A DNA stretch of 64,000 nucleotides from Chimonanthus salicifolius (taxonomy: Eukaryota > Streptophyta > Magnoliopsida > Laurales > Calycanthaceae), in assembly GCA_013350335.1 (NCBI GenBank), contig CM023535.1, forward strand, positions 38,934,069 to 38,998,068, in the 5' to 3' direction. Shown here one piece after another: positions 1-12,786 of this stretch. Position 1 is the stretch's first letter. Each line of letters begins with the position of its first letter. The notes beneath the pieces are model-generated. The model had not been told where the DNA came from and did no database searches. It worked only from the letters and a program-made list of their open reading frames with translations. Both the position numbers and the translations under genes were made by a program.

Positions 1-2984
1 GAACAAGAAGGAAGGAAGCAACAAGGAGCCAAAGAAAATTAGAAGAGTGTGCATTGGTAAGTACTTCATTAAGATTTTGTTAATTACTATGATCAAGGAT
101 TATGGTTTGGTCTTTGTATGGCCAAACCCTAAGTTATAAGTGTAGGAACCCTCAAAGATGAAAATGGTGGATGAGGTTTGGCCATGGGTATGGCCGAACC
201 CCATCAAAGAAGGTGATCATACTAAATCAAATTGTATAAAGAAAAGTAAATAACCATGGAGGGTTTTTGCCGATATTATAAAGGGTTTTAAGTCATGGAT
301 TTGAATGTTATAATTTGGCCATGTCATGGCCGAATTTGTCAAAGGTTTAAACCATGGAAGATGGTGTTTAAAAGGGTTGGAAATGGATCATAGGGTTCGG
401 CCACTTTAGATGGCCGAACCCCATGAAAAGAGTTGGTTAGATTGATGGTTTTGAAAACTAAAAACCATGCAATACTAAGGAGAATTTTACATGTTTTAAT
501 TAGACACAAGATATATGTTAAAAAGGTTCAAATCATAGGCCATAGGGTTCGGCCATGACATGGAGATAGGGTTAAGAATGTGGGTCGGTCATTGCATGGC
601 CGAACCATGGTTGTATTATGACTAAGATGTTGGATAAAAAGAATGGAAAAGAAGGGGTGAGGTTCGGCCATGGTGTATGGCCGAACCCCACCAATTATAT
701 TTATGGATTTTAATTGATTAAAATGGATGGTCAATGGTTAATTTTAATAAGAGGTTGATGTTATTGGTATGTAACTTTTGAAGGGATTAAATGGTCAAGA
801 TCATGAACCACCATGGCCGAACCCCATGGATTTATTTTGGTAAGGTAGATAGATCTTGATTGGCTAAATTTGGAAAGCTTCCAATTATGGAAGGATGGGT
901 GCTAAATTCGGAAACTATCTAATTATGGAAGGAGGTTGCTAAATTAGAAAGCATTTATTCATGGAAGTTATATTGATTTAGAAAGTGGATGGAAAGGATT
1001 AGATTTGTTTTTATAGGTCAGGTTCGGCCATGGTGTATGGCCGAACCCCACTAAAGTTCATTTATGGAAGTTTGTTTATTTTTGGAAGGTGAAGACTAAA
1101 TTAGAAAGTTTTAATTAAGAACTTTCTAATTAGGGAATTTTAATTTGGAAACCTTCTAAAAATAGAAGGAGGAGATTAAAATGAGAAGCTTTCTATTTAT
1201 GTAAGGAGGTTCATGAATTTAGAAAGTTTCTAAATATGGACCTTCTAATTGTGGACTTGTTAATTATGGAATTGCTAATAATGGAGGTTGATGAAATTAA
1301 TGGAAAGTTAGGCATCATGGGTTCGGCCATGCACATGGCCGAACCCCATAAACCAATTTTATGATTTGTGGATCAAAGTATGGATTAGGTGTTTGTAATT
1401 GAATGAAATATTAACTATGAATGAGACCAATGGCAAAGTTGTAATTATAGCATAAAGTGAAAGATCATGGGTTCGGCCATGATGTATGGCCGAACCCCAT
1501 GAGGTCTCTCTTATGGATTTGAGTGGTTATGGAATTTATATGGACCTAATATGATTCAGTGAAGGGAAGGATTAGAGTCTTATTTGTGAATCATGAATCT
1601 ATGAATCTATGATTATGGATTGGTTTGGACTTAGACATCATAGGGTTCGACCATGGTGCTTGCCCGAACCCCATGAATCAGTTATGGGTCTATTATGTTT
1701 ATGTGTTAAGGAGTGGAAGGTTTGAAATGATTAAACCAAGGGCAAAGTTGTGAATACATGCTAAGATGGAAGGTTGGCCATGAATGGCAATCTTGTAAAT
1801 ATGGAGTTTTGTTCATGGACTTAGAACATTGAAAATCAAGTGGGACTTGATTTTGATTGATTGTTATATTTTAAGGTAACGGGATCTCACAAGGCGTTTA
1901 CGATCGTGAGCGGTTACCGGACGAAAGATGCACACGTTAGCGGTCTTTGGTAGGATTCCACCTCTTTGAAACCATGGGTTTATGTACATATGTTTATTTT
2001 ATGTTTGATGAAATTATGTTTCAAAGGATATGCTTTATATTGAACTTCAAATGCTATGTTTAATTGTATAAATAGCATGTGTTGATTATGTTTCAAAAGT
2101 TGATTTTTAATGTTATGTTTATGTTATAAAATAGCATGTGTTTCATTGGCATCTCATGCATGGCATGGGGTAGAGGATTTGTAACCGGAGGGGTCACACT
2201 CCGTCGGGGCGTCCGAAAAGCCTACGTGCGGTACTTTGATGTGATTTTCCATCAGGAAGAATCCGGAGGGTCCACACTCTGTTGGGGCGTCCGAAAAACC
2301 TATGTGGTGGGTACTTTTATGTACATGTGATGGGTGGGACTCATTGCATTTGTCATCATTGCATGGCATGGATTTATGTGGTTTTTGACATTACGATATT
2401 ATTATATATGTTTTGTACTGACCATGTGTTAGCCGTAACTGGAATACCTACTGGGCGCGTTGTTCTAACGCCCTACTTCTACCCTAATTGATGATACAGG
2501 AAATCAGGGGAACGATGAACTCAAGACAGGCCAGGCATAGGAGCTTGGATGCTTTATTTTATAAGTTTTGAATAAAGTTACTTATGGACATGTATTTGAG
2601 TAACTAGTTTCCGGGAATGTAATAACTTAGATGGTCAGATGTTTACTTGGATGATTATGACGTTTTAATAATGATTAAGGACTTGACGTACTTTGCTATC
2701 TGAATGGAATATAACTTGATTCTATTATTATTCCCCGCATGTGATGATTCCGCAGTTATGATTTTTATTCCGCAAGTTGATATTATTATGTGTGAACCAT
2801 TTTCATGGACTTAGTCCATGCGCACATAGGATTAGCCAGTTAAGGGTCGGACTTTGGAAGTTCAGACTTAGCTCGCGTCGTGACGTCCCGTGCTCTATCA
2901 CTCTACTCTGTTATAAAAATAAATAAAAAAATATAGACTCTGAATTTACGGGAAGAAGCGAGTGAAAAAGGGCGGGGCGTTACA
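1..2984 (+). mobile_element. LTR-a, partial (Ty3-type LTR, right part)
   Basis: This is the right part of a long LTR whose left end lies outside the window. It ends in GGGGCGTTACA, the inverted form of the TGTAACRCC start shared by the other large LTRs here. Domain order matches the complete copies: a GTAAGT donor-like site (57-62), a palindrome array (about 181-1671), a GC-rich block near 1876-1960, a CCGGAG/CTCCG hairpin module (about 2183-2330) and a 3' segment ending in GTGAAAAAGGGCGGGGCGTTACA-type sequence. It interrupts an Athila-like gag relic, so it inserted after that element. The TSD should be GCTCA (2985-2989), with the partner copy off the window. The ends are typical of Ty3/gypsy Tekay/Del-like LTRs; that lineage call is inference because no internal region is attached. 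Confidence 0.85.
181..1671 (+). repeat. Palindrome array in LTR-a (copy at window start)
   Basis: Repeated inverted pairs of GGTTCGGCCAT and ATGGCCGAACC, or close variants, occur near 181, 399, 546, 660, 1021, 1319, 1471 and 1645, with a lone right arm near 808. The copy at 1021-1047 has perfect 11-bp arms and the loop GGTGT. Between palindromes lie short degenerate phrases such as TTCTAATTATGGAAGG. Confidence 0.9.
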
Positions 2985-3875
2985 GCTCAGTTGAGCACTC
3001 AGCATTCGATCCTAAGGAAGAACAATTTTGGGCAATGTGTCCTAAGTTAGAACACAAAGTGCAAACCTCAACATGCATTCCTAATGATGGGTTCATCGCC
3101 TGAGACATCGCTAAAACATCTACTTTTTTCGTTAGGTTTGCTATCGTAATCTTAATGTCAAAGTCATTGTTAATTTCGTACAAACATCCTCTTTTAGAGG
3201 TTTGTGCTGAATTCTTTCTTTTGGAAAAGTCCCATCGCTGAGAATTTTCCTCCAATGATTCTAAAAAATTCCATCCATTATTTGCAGTTAGCTTGAAAAA
3301 TTTCCCACCCATCATAGACTCGACAATTGTACGGTTTGATGTGCTTAAACCATCATAAAAGAATTGCATGAGTCTTCCCGTTTCGAAATCGTCCTAGGGG
3401 CATTTACTCAACGTATCTTTAAATCTTTCACATGATTCACAGAATTGTTCTCCCTCCTTCTGATCAAAGTTTGAAATGTCTTTCTTGAGGGCGTTAGTTT
3501 TTATACAGGGAAAAATTTATTCAAAAACTTGTTGGCCAACTGATCCCAAGTTGTGATGGAATTTGCAGGTAGAGAATTTAGACAAGATTTCACTTTTTCT
3601 TTGAGAGGAAAAAAGAAGAAGAAATAAATGAAGTCTAATGGACTCATCAGTGATGCCTTGAAGTTTGATGGTGGCGCAGATCTCTAAGAATTCTTTAACA
3701 TGTAAGTAAAGTCCTCACGATCAAGACCATGGAATGAGGGTGAAAGATGTAACATGGCTGGTTTGAGTTCAAAGGCCACATTAGTTGCTGGAACAACTAT
3801 GCCTGATGGTGTGTTGGGTGTGACTGGTGAAAAATAGTCTTGGAGGGTTCTCTCTTCGACTCTTTATCCGGCCAT
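2985..3875 (-). pseudogene. gag: Athila-like (Ty3) gag relic
   Basis: Minus-strand remnant of a retrotransposon capsid/nucleocapsid gene. Reading from the probable ATG at 3875, a stop follows after three codons. Recognisable blocks then appear in several frames: SFHGLDRED, then KEKVKSCLNSLPANSITTWD, typical of the retrotransposon gag domain of the Athila/Tat lineage, then FFYDGLSTSNRTIVES, and finally a CCHC zinc knuckle, CTLCSNLGHIAQNC. Only the last 129 codons (3369 downward) stay open. Multiple stops and frameshifts separate the blocks, and the reading frame is cut at 2984/2985 by the LTR-a insertion, so no product is expected. The rest of the element lies left of the window. Confidence 0.85.
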
Positions 3876-5291
3876 GTTAGGTGATGGTGGTGGTGAAGGT
3901 GGACTGTCTATGTCTATGGTTGAGCTGGACTGAGCTCCGGACGTAACAATCGGTAAATCGACGGAAAATGTAACTCGAACTAAGCGATTGTTAGAGTCAC
4001 AACACCAATAATTCATACACAGACACGATCATTCACGCTCAATCAAATCCACACAAAATATGACTTAAAGCTAGACTGCCACAGGGATCCTAGACTTTAG
4101 AGTGCTCCTAATCTCCTTTCTAGAAAATTTTAGCCTCCGAGGAGAGTTTAACCACAAGCACGGCCAGGTAAGTTTCCAGGTAAGTGGAGGAGCACAATGC
4201 AATCTACTTAAGCTTTCACTTATCCTTTTGGCTATTTACACCTTGGTGACAAAACTATTCACTGGTGAATTAAAAATAACTGAATTAAAGATGGTCCTAA
4301 TGAGCATAAACAACCCTAAACAATGGTTCTAGATTGATTTTAATTGGATAATGCATGAACCAATTTCACTAAGCTTTTTGAATTTTTCTATTTTGTTAAT
4401 GCAAGGTTAAATTGTTAATGCAAGATTCAAGCAAATACGAAAACAATAAGCAAACAATTTAACCTAATGCATGAACTAACAACCTAAATGCATGAGTAAA
4501 TTAAATATGCAATTTTTTTTATTTTATGCAAAATAAATGAAGGACAACCTAATAAAATCTAAATGAATGTATGAAAATTGAAAATTAAAGAAAGGAGATT
4601 GAATGTGCGCACCTTGGCTTTTGGTTTTTATTTATTAGCAAGCGAAATTTTAATTTTTTTCAGTAATTTTTTTCGCAAGAATTTTCAAAGTACCTGCACA
4701 AAATAAAACTCAAAACCATGGTGAAGCATTTAATCACATAAAACATGCATGATTCCTAAACTAAATGCAGATTTCCTAATGTTATAACTAGTGGAGGAAA
4801 TTAAATGATTGGAACCTAATTAAGAACTCTAAACTAAATTGAGACCATAAAAAATTCTAAATTAATATCCACCAAATTAATCCAAATTAGTTTTAAAGTA
4901 AGTCCAAAGTTGTTTCATGATTTTTTTGCATCGACACTGTAACTGGAACCTTCCAAATTTAGATCTATTTTCTAAAAATAGAACATGACTAAATTGAGTT
5001 AAAATTCTAAGATTAGAAAATACTAAAAATAGAAACTAGCTATTTTTGGAAGTTTCTAAAAATAGAAGTCTCCAAAAATAAAAAAATGTCTAAATTTAGT
5101 AGTGATTTCAAATTTAGATAATCTCCTGATTTTTTTATTATTGTTAGGAACTTCTAAGTAAGGTAACCTTCTAAAATTAGAGCTTCTAAGAAAAATAGAA
5201 ACTTCTAATTTTAAAGAGTTTCCAAAAATAGATATTTCTAAAACTAACATTATTTCTAAAAATAACTAATTCAATGACGATTGTTTTAAGT
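3876..5291 (-). mobile_element. Athila-like leader between PBS and gag
   Basis: About 1.4 kb of A/T-rich non-coding sequence between the PBS (5292-5308) and the gag start (3875), consistent with the long untranslated leader of Athila elements. The half near the PBS is made of phrases such as CTTCTAAAAATAGAAA and is clearly related to 43560-44050, the same part of the second Athila-like copy. No convincing gene is present; the short open frames are chance. Confidence 0.65.
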
Positions 5292-5308
5292 TCCCTGGCA
5301 ACGGTGCA
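5292..5308 (-). other. Primer-binding site, tRNA-Asp type, Athila-like copy 1
   Basis: The reverse strand reads TGCACCGTTGCCAGGGA, close to the Athila consensus TGGCGCCGTTGCCGGGGA (known from the family). It lies just inside the LTR end at 5316. This fixes the element's orientation as minus. Confidence 0.8.
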
Positions 5309-6347
5309 AAAAACTTGTAGTGTAAATTTAAAATTTATAACTAGCAAGCGCACGAACCATTAGTAGTATAGCGATTGAGTGCGAGGTCGAACCCATCACA
5401 ACTTAGGAAAATATATCGGTGAAAAATACACCATTGAATTATGTAAATTAATAAATATGGAGTTATTTATCTAATTTATGAATTTTAGTTCTAATTTAGA
5501 AACATTCTAGACTTAAACATAGAATCTAACAATTTAACTAATTTTAATTAAGATGGTGGCTTTAATCTAAAAATATAAACAATCTTAATCTAATTTGAAA
5601 TACAAAATTTGGATGCCATTAAATTATTTCCAACCTAGTTCACCAATTTCAAGAGTTTTTTAATTTTGAAAACCAAAAATAAAATTTAAAACACATAAAC
5701 TACCTCTGTATATATATACAGTGGAACTGGCTCAAAGAATCAAGGAGGCACTATTTTCCATATTTTAAAAATAAAACAAATGCCTAGCCTAAGGAGCTCA
5801 CGTAAATTACTAACCATGAGCTCAAATTTTTCATCAATTAAAATTCCAATTATAAAACCCATGAATTCATTAATTAAAAATTTCTCAAATTAAACCTTCG
5901 ATTAAATACTATTTAAACTTTTTCTCCAAACCTAAATATTTCAGTGCACTCTTGAAAACAAGAGCCTTTGATCGAAGAATGAAGTCTATTTAATCTAAAT
6001 ATTTCAGTGTCTCTAATTTGAAAAATCTACAATTAAATCCAACATGTGTTTTACAAAAAGAATTAACATAAAATAAAATCATCATAATACATGAATTAAA
6101 TAATTGGAAAACCATAGTCTAATATTTCAGCACACCTTTACTTTATGTAAAACATGAAATTTGAATTACAATTTGATGGAATTTTGGAATAATAAAAAAA
6201 TACAAGAATACAATGCAAGAAATATAAAAATAAAAATAAAACCAACCTAAGCTTGCATTGTCTTCTTTTCTTCTTCTATTCCTTTACTCCTTTTGCTCTC
6301 CAAAAATTCTCAGCCAGATTCGAATTTTTCCTTTGAGGAATGGCTGG

Positions 6348-6355
6348 TATTTATA
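6348..6355 (-). promoter_or_regulatory. TATA box of Athila-like LTR copy 1
   Basis: The reverse strand reads TCTTATAAATACCAGCC. The same TATAAATA occurs at the corresponding place in the other two Athila-like LTRs (45140-45147 minus, 49363-49370 plus). Conservation among three LTRs supports it as the LTR promoter. Confidence 0.65.
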
Positions 6356-7055
6356 AGAGAAAGGGGTAGGAATCAAGGGTCATGATCGAAATTTGTATGA
6401 AAAGAAAGCGGGAATGGAAGGCCAGGATCGACTGGTAAAAACAAGGAAAGGCCATGTGGATGGTAGATTTCTATTTTTCTTTCCTTCCTTCTCTGTAACA
6501 CACGATCCTAACTTTCCTTGTTTTTTTTTTTTTCTTTTTTTCACACATCATCACTGTATGGGGTTATTCTTACACGTGGGTTTCCTCTTTTGACAGGCCG
6601 ATCAAGAATCCCTGCTCTCCTTCTTTTTTCTCTTTCAGTTATACACAGTAAAGAAAGCATAGCCCCTCTCATTCACCATTGACTGCTTGTAATTTCTTGT
6701 TTCTTCTTTGCTTCAGGTGTATTTTTTTTTATTTGAAATAGAAAAAATTCATACAACTGTATAATGGTTTCCAACCAAATACTTGATGTTGTCCTGCTTC
6801 TCATTTTGCTGGCTAGCAGTGCCTGATGTAGCAAAACTAGTCCCATGTTTCTTTGTTCTAAAAAAAAAATGTTGTTACCTTTATCTCTCTGTTGTCTGAA
6901 TTTTCTTGATTTTGTCTTCTTAAAATATTGGCTGCAACATTGATTTCTGCTGTGTATTCTTTTATAAACTAGCCAACCATTCTTGATTTTGGTCCACAAG
7001 ATTGTTAGCTGATTTCTCAAAACTGCTGTTGTTTATGCAGAAAACCTGCCCCAAA

Positions 7056-7212
7056 CCCGTCCTCCTGCCGTCCTTACTCCGTCCTAATTCGCATTTTGCA
7101 ATATAGAACTGAAAACAGTCAGAGTTTTACCATCCCAGACTCTTCCTCTCTCATCCTAGATCCGTCCTCACTCATCCTAGATCCGTCCTCGCACCGTCCT
7201 CACTCGTCCTCT
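7056..7212 (-). repeat. GTCCT-rich simple repeat inside Athila-like LTR
   Basis: An irregular array of CCGTCCT, CATCCTAGATCCGTCCTCACT and TCGTCCTC units, about ten in 157 bp. It is absent from the other two Athila-like LTRs in this window, so it arose in or was acquired by this copy. Confidence 0.6.
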
Positions 7213-7722
7213 GCTCCAACTACTTGGAAGATTGGTTGTTGTGTTTAAAAATTTGGTGTTCTGTTCAGATTCACTCTTCATGTGGCTGATTCAATCCCGG
7301 TTCTCATTTCTAATGTATTTTTCAAGTTAGCTGGGAATCTTCAGGTGCTACCTTTTGTATTATCGCCATTCAACAAGACATCTACACCTGCAGCTATATA
7401 CATACTCAATGACTACCTTAGCTTGAGTTAAACCAAGCTTTAGCTCCCTCTCCTTTATGAATATCTTAACAGTCAAGAGAAGTTCTTTTTCCATCAACTT
7501 AGAACAATCCTCTTATGTACATTTCCAGTGGACTTGCAAATGGGCTTGAGGTCCAAAATAACTCCTAATGGGCCCAGGCTTTATATTTAAGCATGTTTTC
7601 TGTCATCCTCACTTTTAAACCTACAAAACACAAAATTATACTAATTAGATAAACTTAAATCAAATGAGATACTAATAATTATAAATTTAGGAGTAAAATA
7701 TGTAATAATTTTGCACTCATCA

Positions 7723-8790
7723 GGTGCCATGACTATCGGCCCATTGGTAACACCGACCTATCGATGCACCCGACCTGTTGGCACTGGAGTGTCCCGAAAA
7801 ACTGGTTGCCTTCTCTATAGATACCAATCTTTGTGAAACCAGTTGGTCATCCTTTGGAAAATCAGTCGGACCTTCATCATTATCAGTGAGCTTACACAAG
7901 GGCCTACAAAAGGATCACTCTCTGTTGTGCCTACATTTGGGAAATCTAATACAACCAATCATATGGATTGAGTTTGTGTGAGAGAGAGGGGAAATGATAA
8001 TAAACTAGGAAAGATTTGGTAGAACCAGTTTCCTAGTCACCCTGAAATTGTGTTTGCTCTACAACGGTTACAAGGCGGAGTGTCGGTACACATTGGGTGG
8101 ATCTTGGAGAAACACACATCAATGAGAAAGAGCTTCAAAGGCAAGTGCTTATTGGTTTTAATTTTATTTAAAACCTTTTATCTTGTGATAGTGGATTAAG
8201 GAGGCTTGGCTCCAGAACCAATATAAAAAATCTTGAGCGTCGTCTCTGGCATATGTGGTGGGTGGAATTCCCAGCCAAATGAATAGGTGGAATTCCTATT
8301 CTACATGTGGTGGGTGAAATTCCCAACCGATTGAGTGAGGTGGAATTCTTACTTTATTTGTGAGGGCGTAAGTCCCTACTCAGTGGATTTGGGAATAGCT
8401 CAAGGTTGAGCTAGTCCTAACAGTGGATGTAGGTTGGCTAACCGAACCACTATAAATTTGGTCTTATGGTGTTTGATCATTGTGTGTTTGTGACTTCGTA
8501 TTTAAGCACTCTTCTCAACACACATCACTTTGCATTGATTATCTTTATTTATACATTGTGCACGAGCATAGATAATCAAGCAACATGCAAAGGGTTCAAA
8601 CTTAGTGTGATCGTTTAAATAATTAAAAGTAGTTTATTACACTAAACAAATCTCTTGATTAATATTGTCATTCAGTTGCACTTAAACTTTAAACAATCAA
8701 GAAATTTGTGAACACCATGGAAACTGAGATTGACCTATTCATCCGCCCACTAGGGTCAATCGTGTTCTACAACAAAGGGAAGAACTTTCA
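7723..8790 (+). mobile_element. SIRE/Maximus-like 5' LTR (copy 1), right part
   Basis: Right-hand 1.07 kb of an LTR, cut on the left by the Athila-like insertion. It is colinear with 15911-16852 plus 24199-24366 and with 31941-32764 plus 40333-40704. Shared phrases include CACTATAAATTTGGTCTTATG and repeated GGTGGAATTCC units. It ends GGGAAGAACTTTCA directly before a methionine-tRNA-type PBS. The SIRE/Maximus assignment rests on the PBS context, the AAAGGGGGAGAT polypurine tracts of the sister copies and LTR length; no polymerase domain is present to confirm it. Confidence 0.7.
8255..8362 (+). repeat. GGAATTCC-containing short repeats in SIRE-like LTR
   Basis: Four successive units containing the palindrome GGAATTCC or GAAATTCCC, each preceded by GTGGGTG or AGGTG, spaced about 20-45 bp. 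The same block recurs at about 16468-16563 and 32608-32702 in the two 3' LTRs. Confidence 0.6.
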
Positions 8791-8812
8791 ATTGTTATGA
8801 GAGCCTCGTGCT
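8791..8812 (+). other. Primer-binding site, tRNA-iMet type, SIRE-like copy 1
   Basis: ATTGTTATGAGAGCCTCG directly follows the LTR end at 8790 and matches the plant retrotransposon PBS ATTGGTATCAGAGC with two changes. It marks the LTR/internal border and plus orientation. Confidence 0.7.
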
Positions 8813-10804
8813 CTACATAAAGGATTTAATCATCCGAGTTGATCTATGTTAGAACAATGGCTTTGAGAGAAAGCGATGATATTTCCAAATCTCAATTTGT
8901 GATGAAAAATGTAAAGTAATCTTGAAAAAGTTTAAATGTTTTCATCAATAAATATGTTTGGAAATAGGTGAATAAAAAGTGGTCTAAGCCTATGGAAGAG
9001 GTATTTGATAAACGTTCAACTTCCATGACCACTCATCCCAAATACCAAATAGCTTGGACTAGTGATGAAATTACTATGCACTTTAATCAAACACTAGTAG
9101 CATTCATCAGTGTTGTTTCAAAATATGTTTTTAAAAGATATTTAAAAAGATATGAAACAACAAAATAAGCTGAAAGAATCTACAAAAAAATTGCCTCTTC
9201 TAGCCCAATGGATAACATCACCTATCTTGATCAATTTGTGTACTGAGAGAATAGGTGACTGACTACAGTTCATCCATTGAAAGAAACCAAGCTAAATTCT
9301 TTATAGAAGAAGAGGATGGAGTAAAGGAACTTGATGAAGGTAGTGACCTCCAAGTATCCTATGAGGCCATGTACCAAAATGTTTGTTTCTTATGTTGGGT
9401 CAACATAGTGGTACAAAATCTGGAGTTTTGATTCAGAAAATAAAATGGGAAGGCACTCAAGATTAAAACCAGATTTGATAAAAGGCCATCACTGGATTGT
9501 GAGCTTAGATTATAAGTCTCACAATGTTATATTCAAATGTGTGAAGGGATACCACTGTGAGTATCGTATTTGAAACATGTTTTAGAATCACATGTGTATC
9601 TTACCTTCAATCCATGTTCTTGTTTGATTGTTGGACTGATCTAATATAAGATATTCGTATATACATGTAGGTCTGCACTCTAGTATTGGAATATTCTTGT
9701 CTCATTTCATTTCAAATGCCATGTGATTTGTGCATCTTTAGGAAATGAATGTAGTTTGTGTATTACCTCAAGTATAAGGAGTGTATGTTACACATATACA
9801 GTGTCGTTTCATTCCTAGTTATCCCTTGTGGAATAAAACATGCTCTATGTCTTTAAATGGATTTTTGGTTTCGTATGAATTACCAAAAGTGCTGATCAAA
9901 ATGATCAAATATGCTTATCTATAATGCATTTATGTACCAATTCTTTGCAAGGAACGAACCTCATTGGAGTATGCTTGAAAGATTGGTAAGAATATTTATC
10001 ATGTTTTTGAATAACAACATGTAATAGCCCGGATTTTAAATCAATACATATGTTGGCTATTATTTATTTTAATGAGTGAAATTAAGAATTTTGATGGAAT
10101 GGATGTTAAATTGATCAAAATTGGGCCACTGACCCAAGCAAGGTCCAATGGACCAAGGAGGGGATTAATTTCATTTAAATGGGTCAATGATGGTTAATTG
10201 GGTCAAGGAAGATCAATTGGGTCAAATACCCATTTGGAACCCAATGGGTCAAGAGGGTTTATGCATTAGGGTAAATGGGTAGGAAGTGGAATTTAATTGG
10301 GCCATGGGCCAATGGTGATCCAATTAGATAGAATGGATTGAAGTGATTAAAAATCACCTAAGTTAAATTTAGAATTATCCAAGTGTTATGGTCTAGTGGG
10401 GCCCACCTCCGCCTCATCAAGTGAGGTGGCGTGTGGACCATGACTTAGGTGGGGCCGACCACCATTGTTGACTTGGTCAACCATGGATAAGTCAAACGGG
10501 ATTAAGGAGGATCAAAGTAAATTAAGATGAATTAATTAATGTAAGTCACCTAAGTTAATCTTGAATAAACCAAGGTGGCATGATCAAGTGGGACCCACCT
10601 CCACCTCATCAAATGAGGTGGCGGGTTGGCTAAGGAATTGGTGGGGCTGGCCACCATGGTTGTTTTGGTCAACCATGGGTGGATTCATGGAAAATTAAAA
10701 GGGAACTAAATGGAATTAAATAACCTAACTTAGATATCAAATTAAATAAATGGGTGAGTCAAATGGGTGAGTCAAATGGGTGAATCAATGGTGGTTCCAC
10801 CTCA

Positions 10805-11070
10805 CCCAAACCACCCATCTTAGACCACAAAAACCGTTGGCATGGGTGGTGGTATCATCCCAACCACCACCATTAAAGGCATGTAAGCCCATACTCCCCC
10901 ATGTTGGTTGGTCAATGGACATCATGGAGGAGTGTAACCCAAACCACCCATCTTAGACCACAAAAACCGTTGGCATGGGTGGTGGTATCATCCCAACCAC
11001 CACCACTAAAGGCATTTAAGCCCATACTCCCCCATGTTGGTTGGTCAATGGACATCATGGAGGAGTGTAA
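10805..11070 (+). repeat. 133-bp tandem duplication inside LTR-b
   Basis: Two adjacent 133-bp copies (10805-10937 and 10938-11070) begin CCCAAACCACCCATC. I count about two mismatches, so the duplication is young relative to the LTR. A third start (CCCAAGCAACCC) follows. The other LTR-b copies (33112, 17601) show a single unit. Confidence 0.85.
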
Positions 11071-11865
11071 CCCAAGCAACCCAAGTTGAGATGGGAAAAG
11101 CCTAAGGCTCCATCCCATTCCCCATCTCATTTCCATCTCTCCATCTCTCACTTACTCTCCAAACCGTCATCCCCTCTCTCCAAAGACCAAAAGAAGAGAA
11201 AGAAACTTAGAAGAAAAGAGAAGAACCTAAGCTTGGCCGATCACACCTTCAAGATCAAGATTTAGAAGATTTTTCCTTTCCTTCCTCCTTTCCCTCCTCA
11301 AACCTACCTCAATCATTGGCCGAACCAAACCTTGGTGATCTCATCTTGATCAAGCTCACCATTGGCCGAACATCAAGGAGAAAGAAGGAAGGAGAAAGGC
11401 TAAGGATGAAGAGGAACAAGAGACAACCAGGAGAGCCACGGATTGGTAAGTATCTCCAAACAAGAGGTTATGTTTTTAAGGATTAAAATGAAGTCCATTT
11501 TCCTTGGATTAAATGGTGGCCAAAATGTAATGGGCCATGGATTTAAGATCCATCCAAGAAAGGGATTAGGAAGTGGACAACCCTAATGGCTAAAGTAGGC
11601 TATGAATAATGGAACAAATAAGGACACTATGTATGTATATGGATTATGCATGCATGCATGACAAGAAGGGTTCAAGTATCGCAATGGCCGAACCCTAATT
11701 ACTTTGGAGATGTGGAAAGGACCCCATTCATGACTAAAATAAGATGTATGGTCTAAGATTGTGGTTTGGCCTTTGCATGGCCAAACCCTAGGGTTTTCTT
11801 GTATGAAAACTATCAAAGATTAAAGCATGAAAATGTGATTTTTGGGAGATATAACCTACCATAGG

Positions 11866-12786
11866 GTTCAGCCATGGTGTATGGCCGAACCCCATGGAAT
11901 GATACTAAGTTTTTCTCCATGGGTTTAAAGGATGGAAACCATGGAGTAATGTATTAATGATTTTCAGGCTTAGAATGATTAAATGTTTGTAAGTTTTTAA
12001 GGGGTTTTAGTGAAGGAAATCATGGATAAATATTGGTGATATTATGGCCCTAAACCTTACAACTAAGGATGAACCATGAACCATGGGTTCGGCCATGGTG
12101 AATGGCCGAACCCTATGGTGGTGTGTTAGTGATGTTAAGAGTGAAAAATATGGAAAATGATGAGGGAAGGTTGGTGACTACAATGGACTCAAAATGTACC
12201 TAATGATGTTCAAAAATGGTGATTTAAATGTATGATGGAATCCCCTCATGGAGGGACCTTGTGGTGGATCTAAATGTGATAAAAGATCCAAGAAAAAGAT
12301 GAGGAAAAGACATCATGGGTTAGGCCATGGTGTATGGCCGATCCCATGACACATTTGTGAGCCATTTTATGGGCTAAGTTAAGGTCTATGCATGTGTTTA
12401 AATGAATGGGAATTAGATTAAGTAAATGGCTGATTTTTAATGATTTTATGTCATGGTTAATGAAATAATCATGGATCCATGTTTATGGATCAGTTATGGA
12501 CCTAAGGGTGTGAAAATAAAATGAGAACTTAGCCATGGAAAGGAGGAGTGGCAAAAAATGTAAATAAGGCCAAAAATGAAGAACCATGGGTTCGGCCATG
12601 GTATATGGCCAAACCCCATGGGGGATGTTTGTAGACTTAGGGGCTTGTAATAATGATCTTATTTTCTGGTTAAAGAAGCATAGGGTTGCTGATTTTTAGA
12701 CTCATATGACTCAAATGATCAACGGATTAAAAAGGGACCCAAAAACCTAGTTAGTGAGGTTCGGCCATGGTGTATGGCCGAACCCC
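11866..12786 (+). repeat. Palindrome array in LTR-b (10020 copy)
   Basis: Copies near 11866, 12085, 12318, 12588 and 12758. The last (12758-12784) has perfect 11-bp arms around GGTGT, and its flanks AGTG and CACT also pair. Confidence 0.9.

Larger units (their letters stand above)
5316..7722 (-). mobile_element. Athila-like 5' LTR (copy 1)
   Basis: On the reverse strand the LTR starts TGATGAGTGCAAAATT (at 7722) and ends TTTACACTACA (at 5316), next to the PBS. Related LTRs occur at 48703-50424 (plus, solo) and 44083-51422 (minus, interrupted). At 2407 bp it is longer than the 1722-bp solo copy; part of the excess is the 6600-7440 stretch, which carries a GTCCT-type simple repeat (7056-7212). 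At 7723 the flanking sequence GGTGCCAT matches the SIRE-like LTR phrase CTCTCGGTGCCAT at 15911, which shows the element inserted into that LTR; the expected TSD is GGTGC. Confidence 0.85.
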
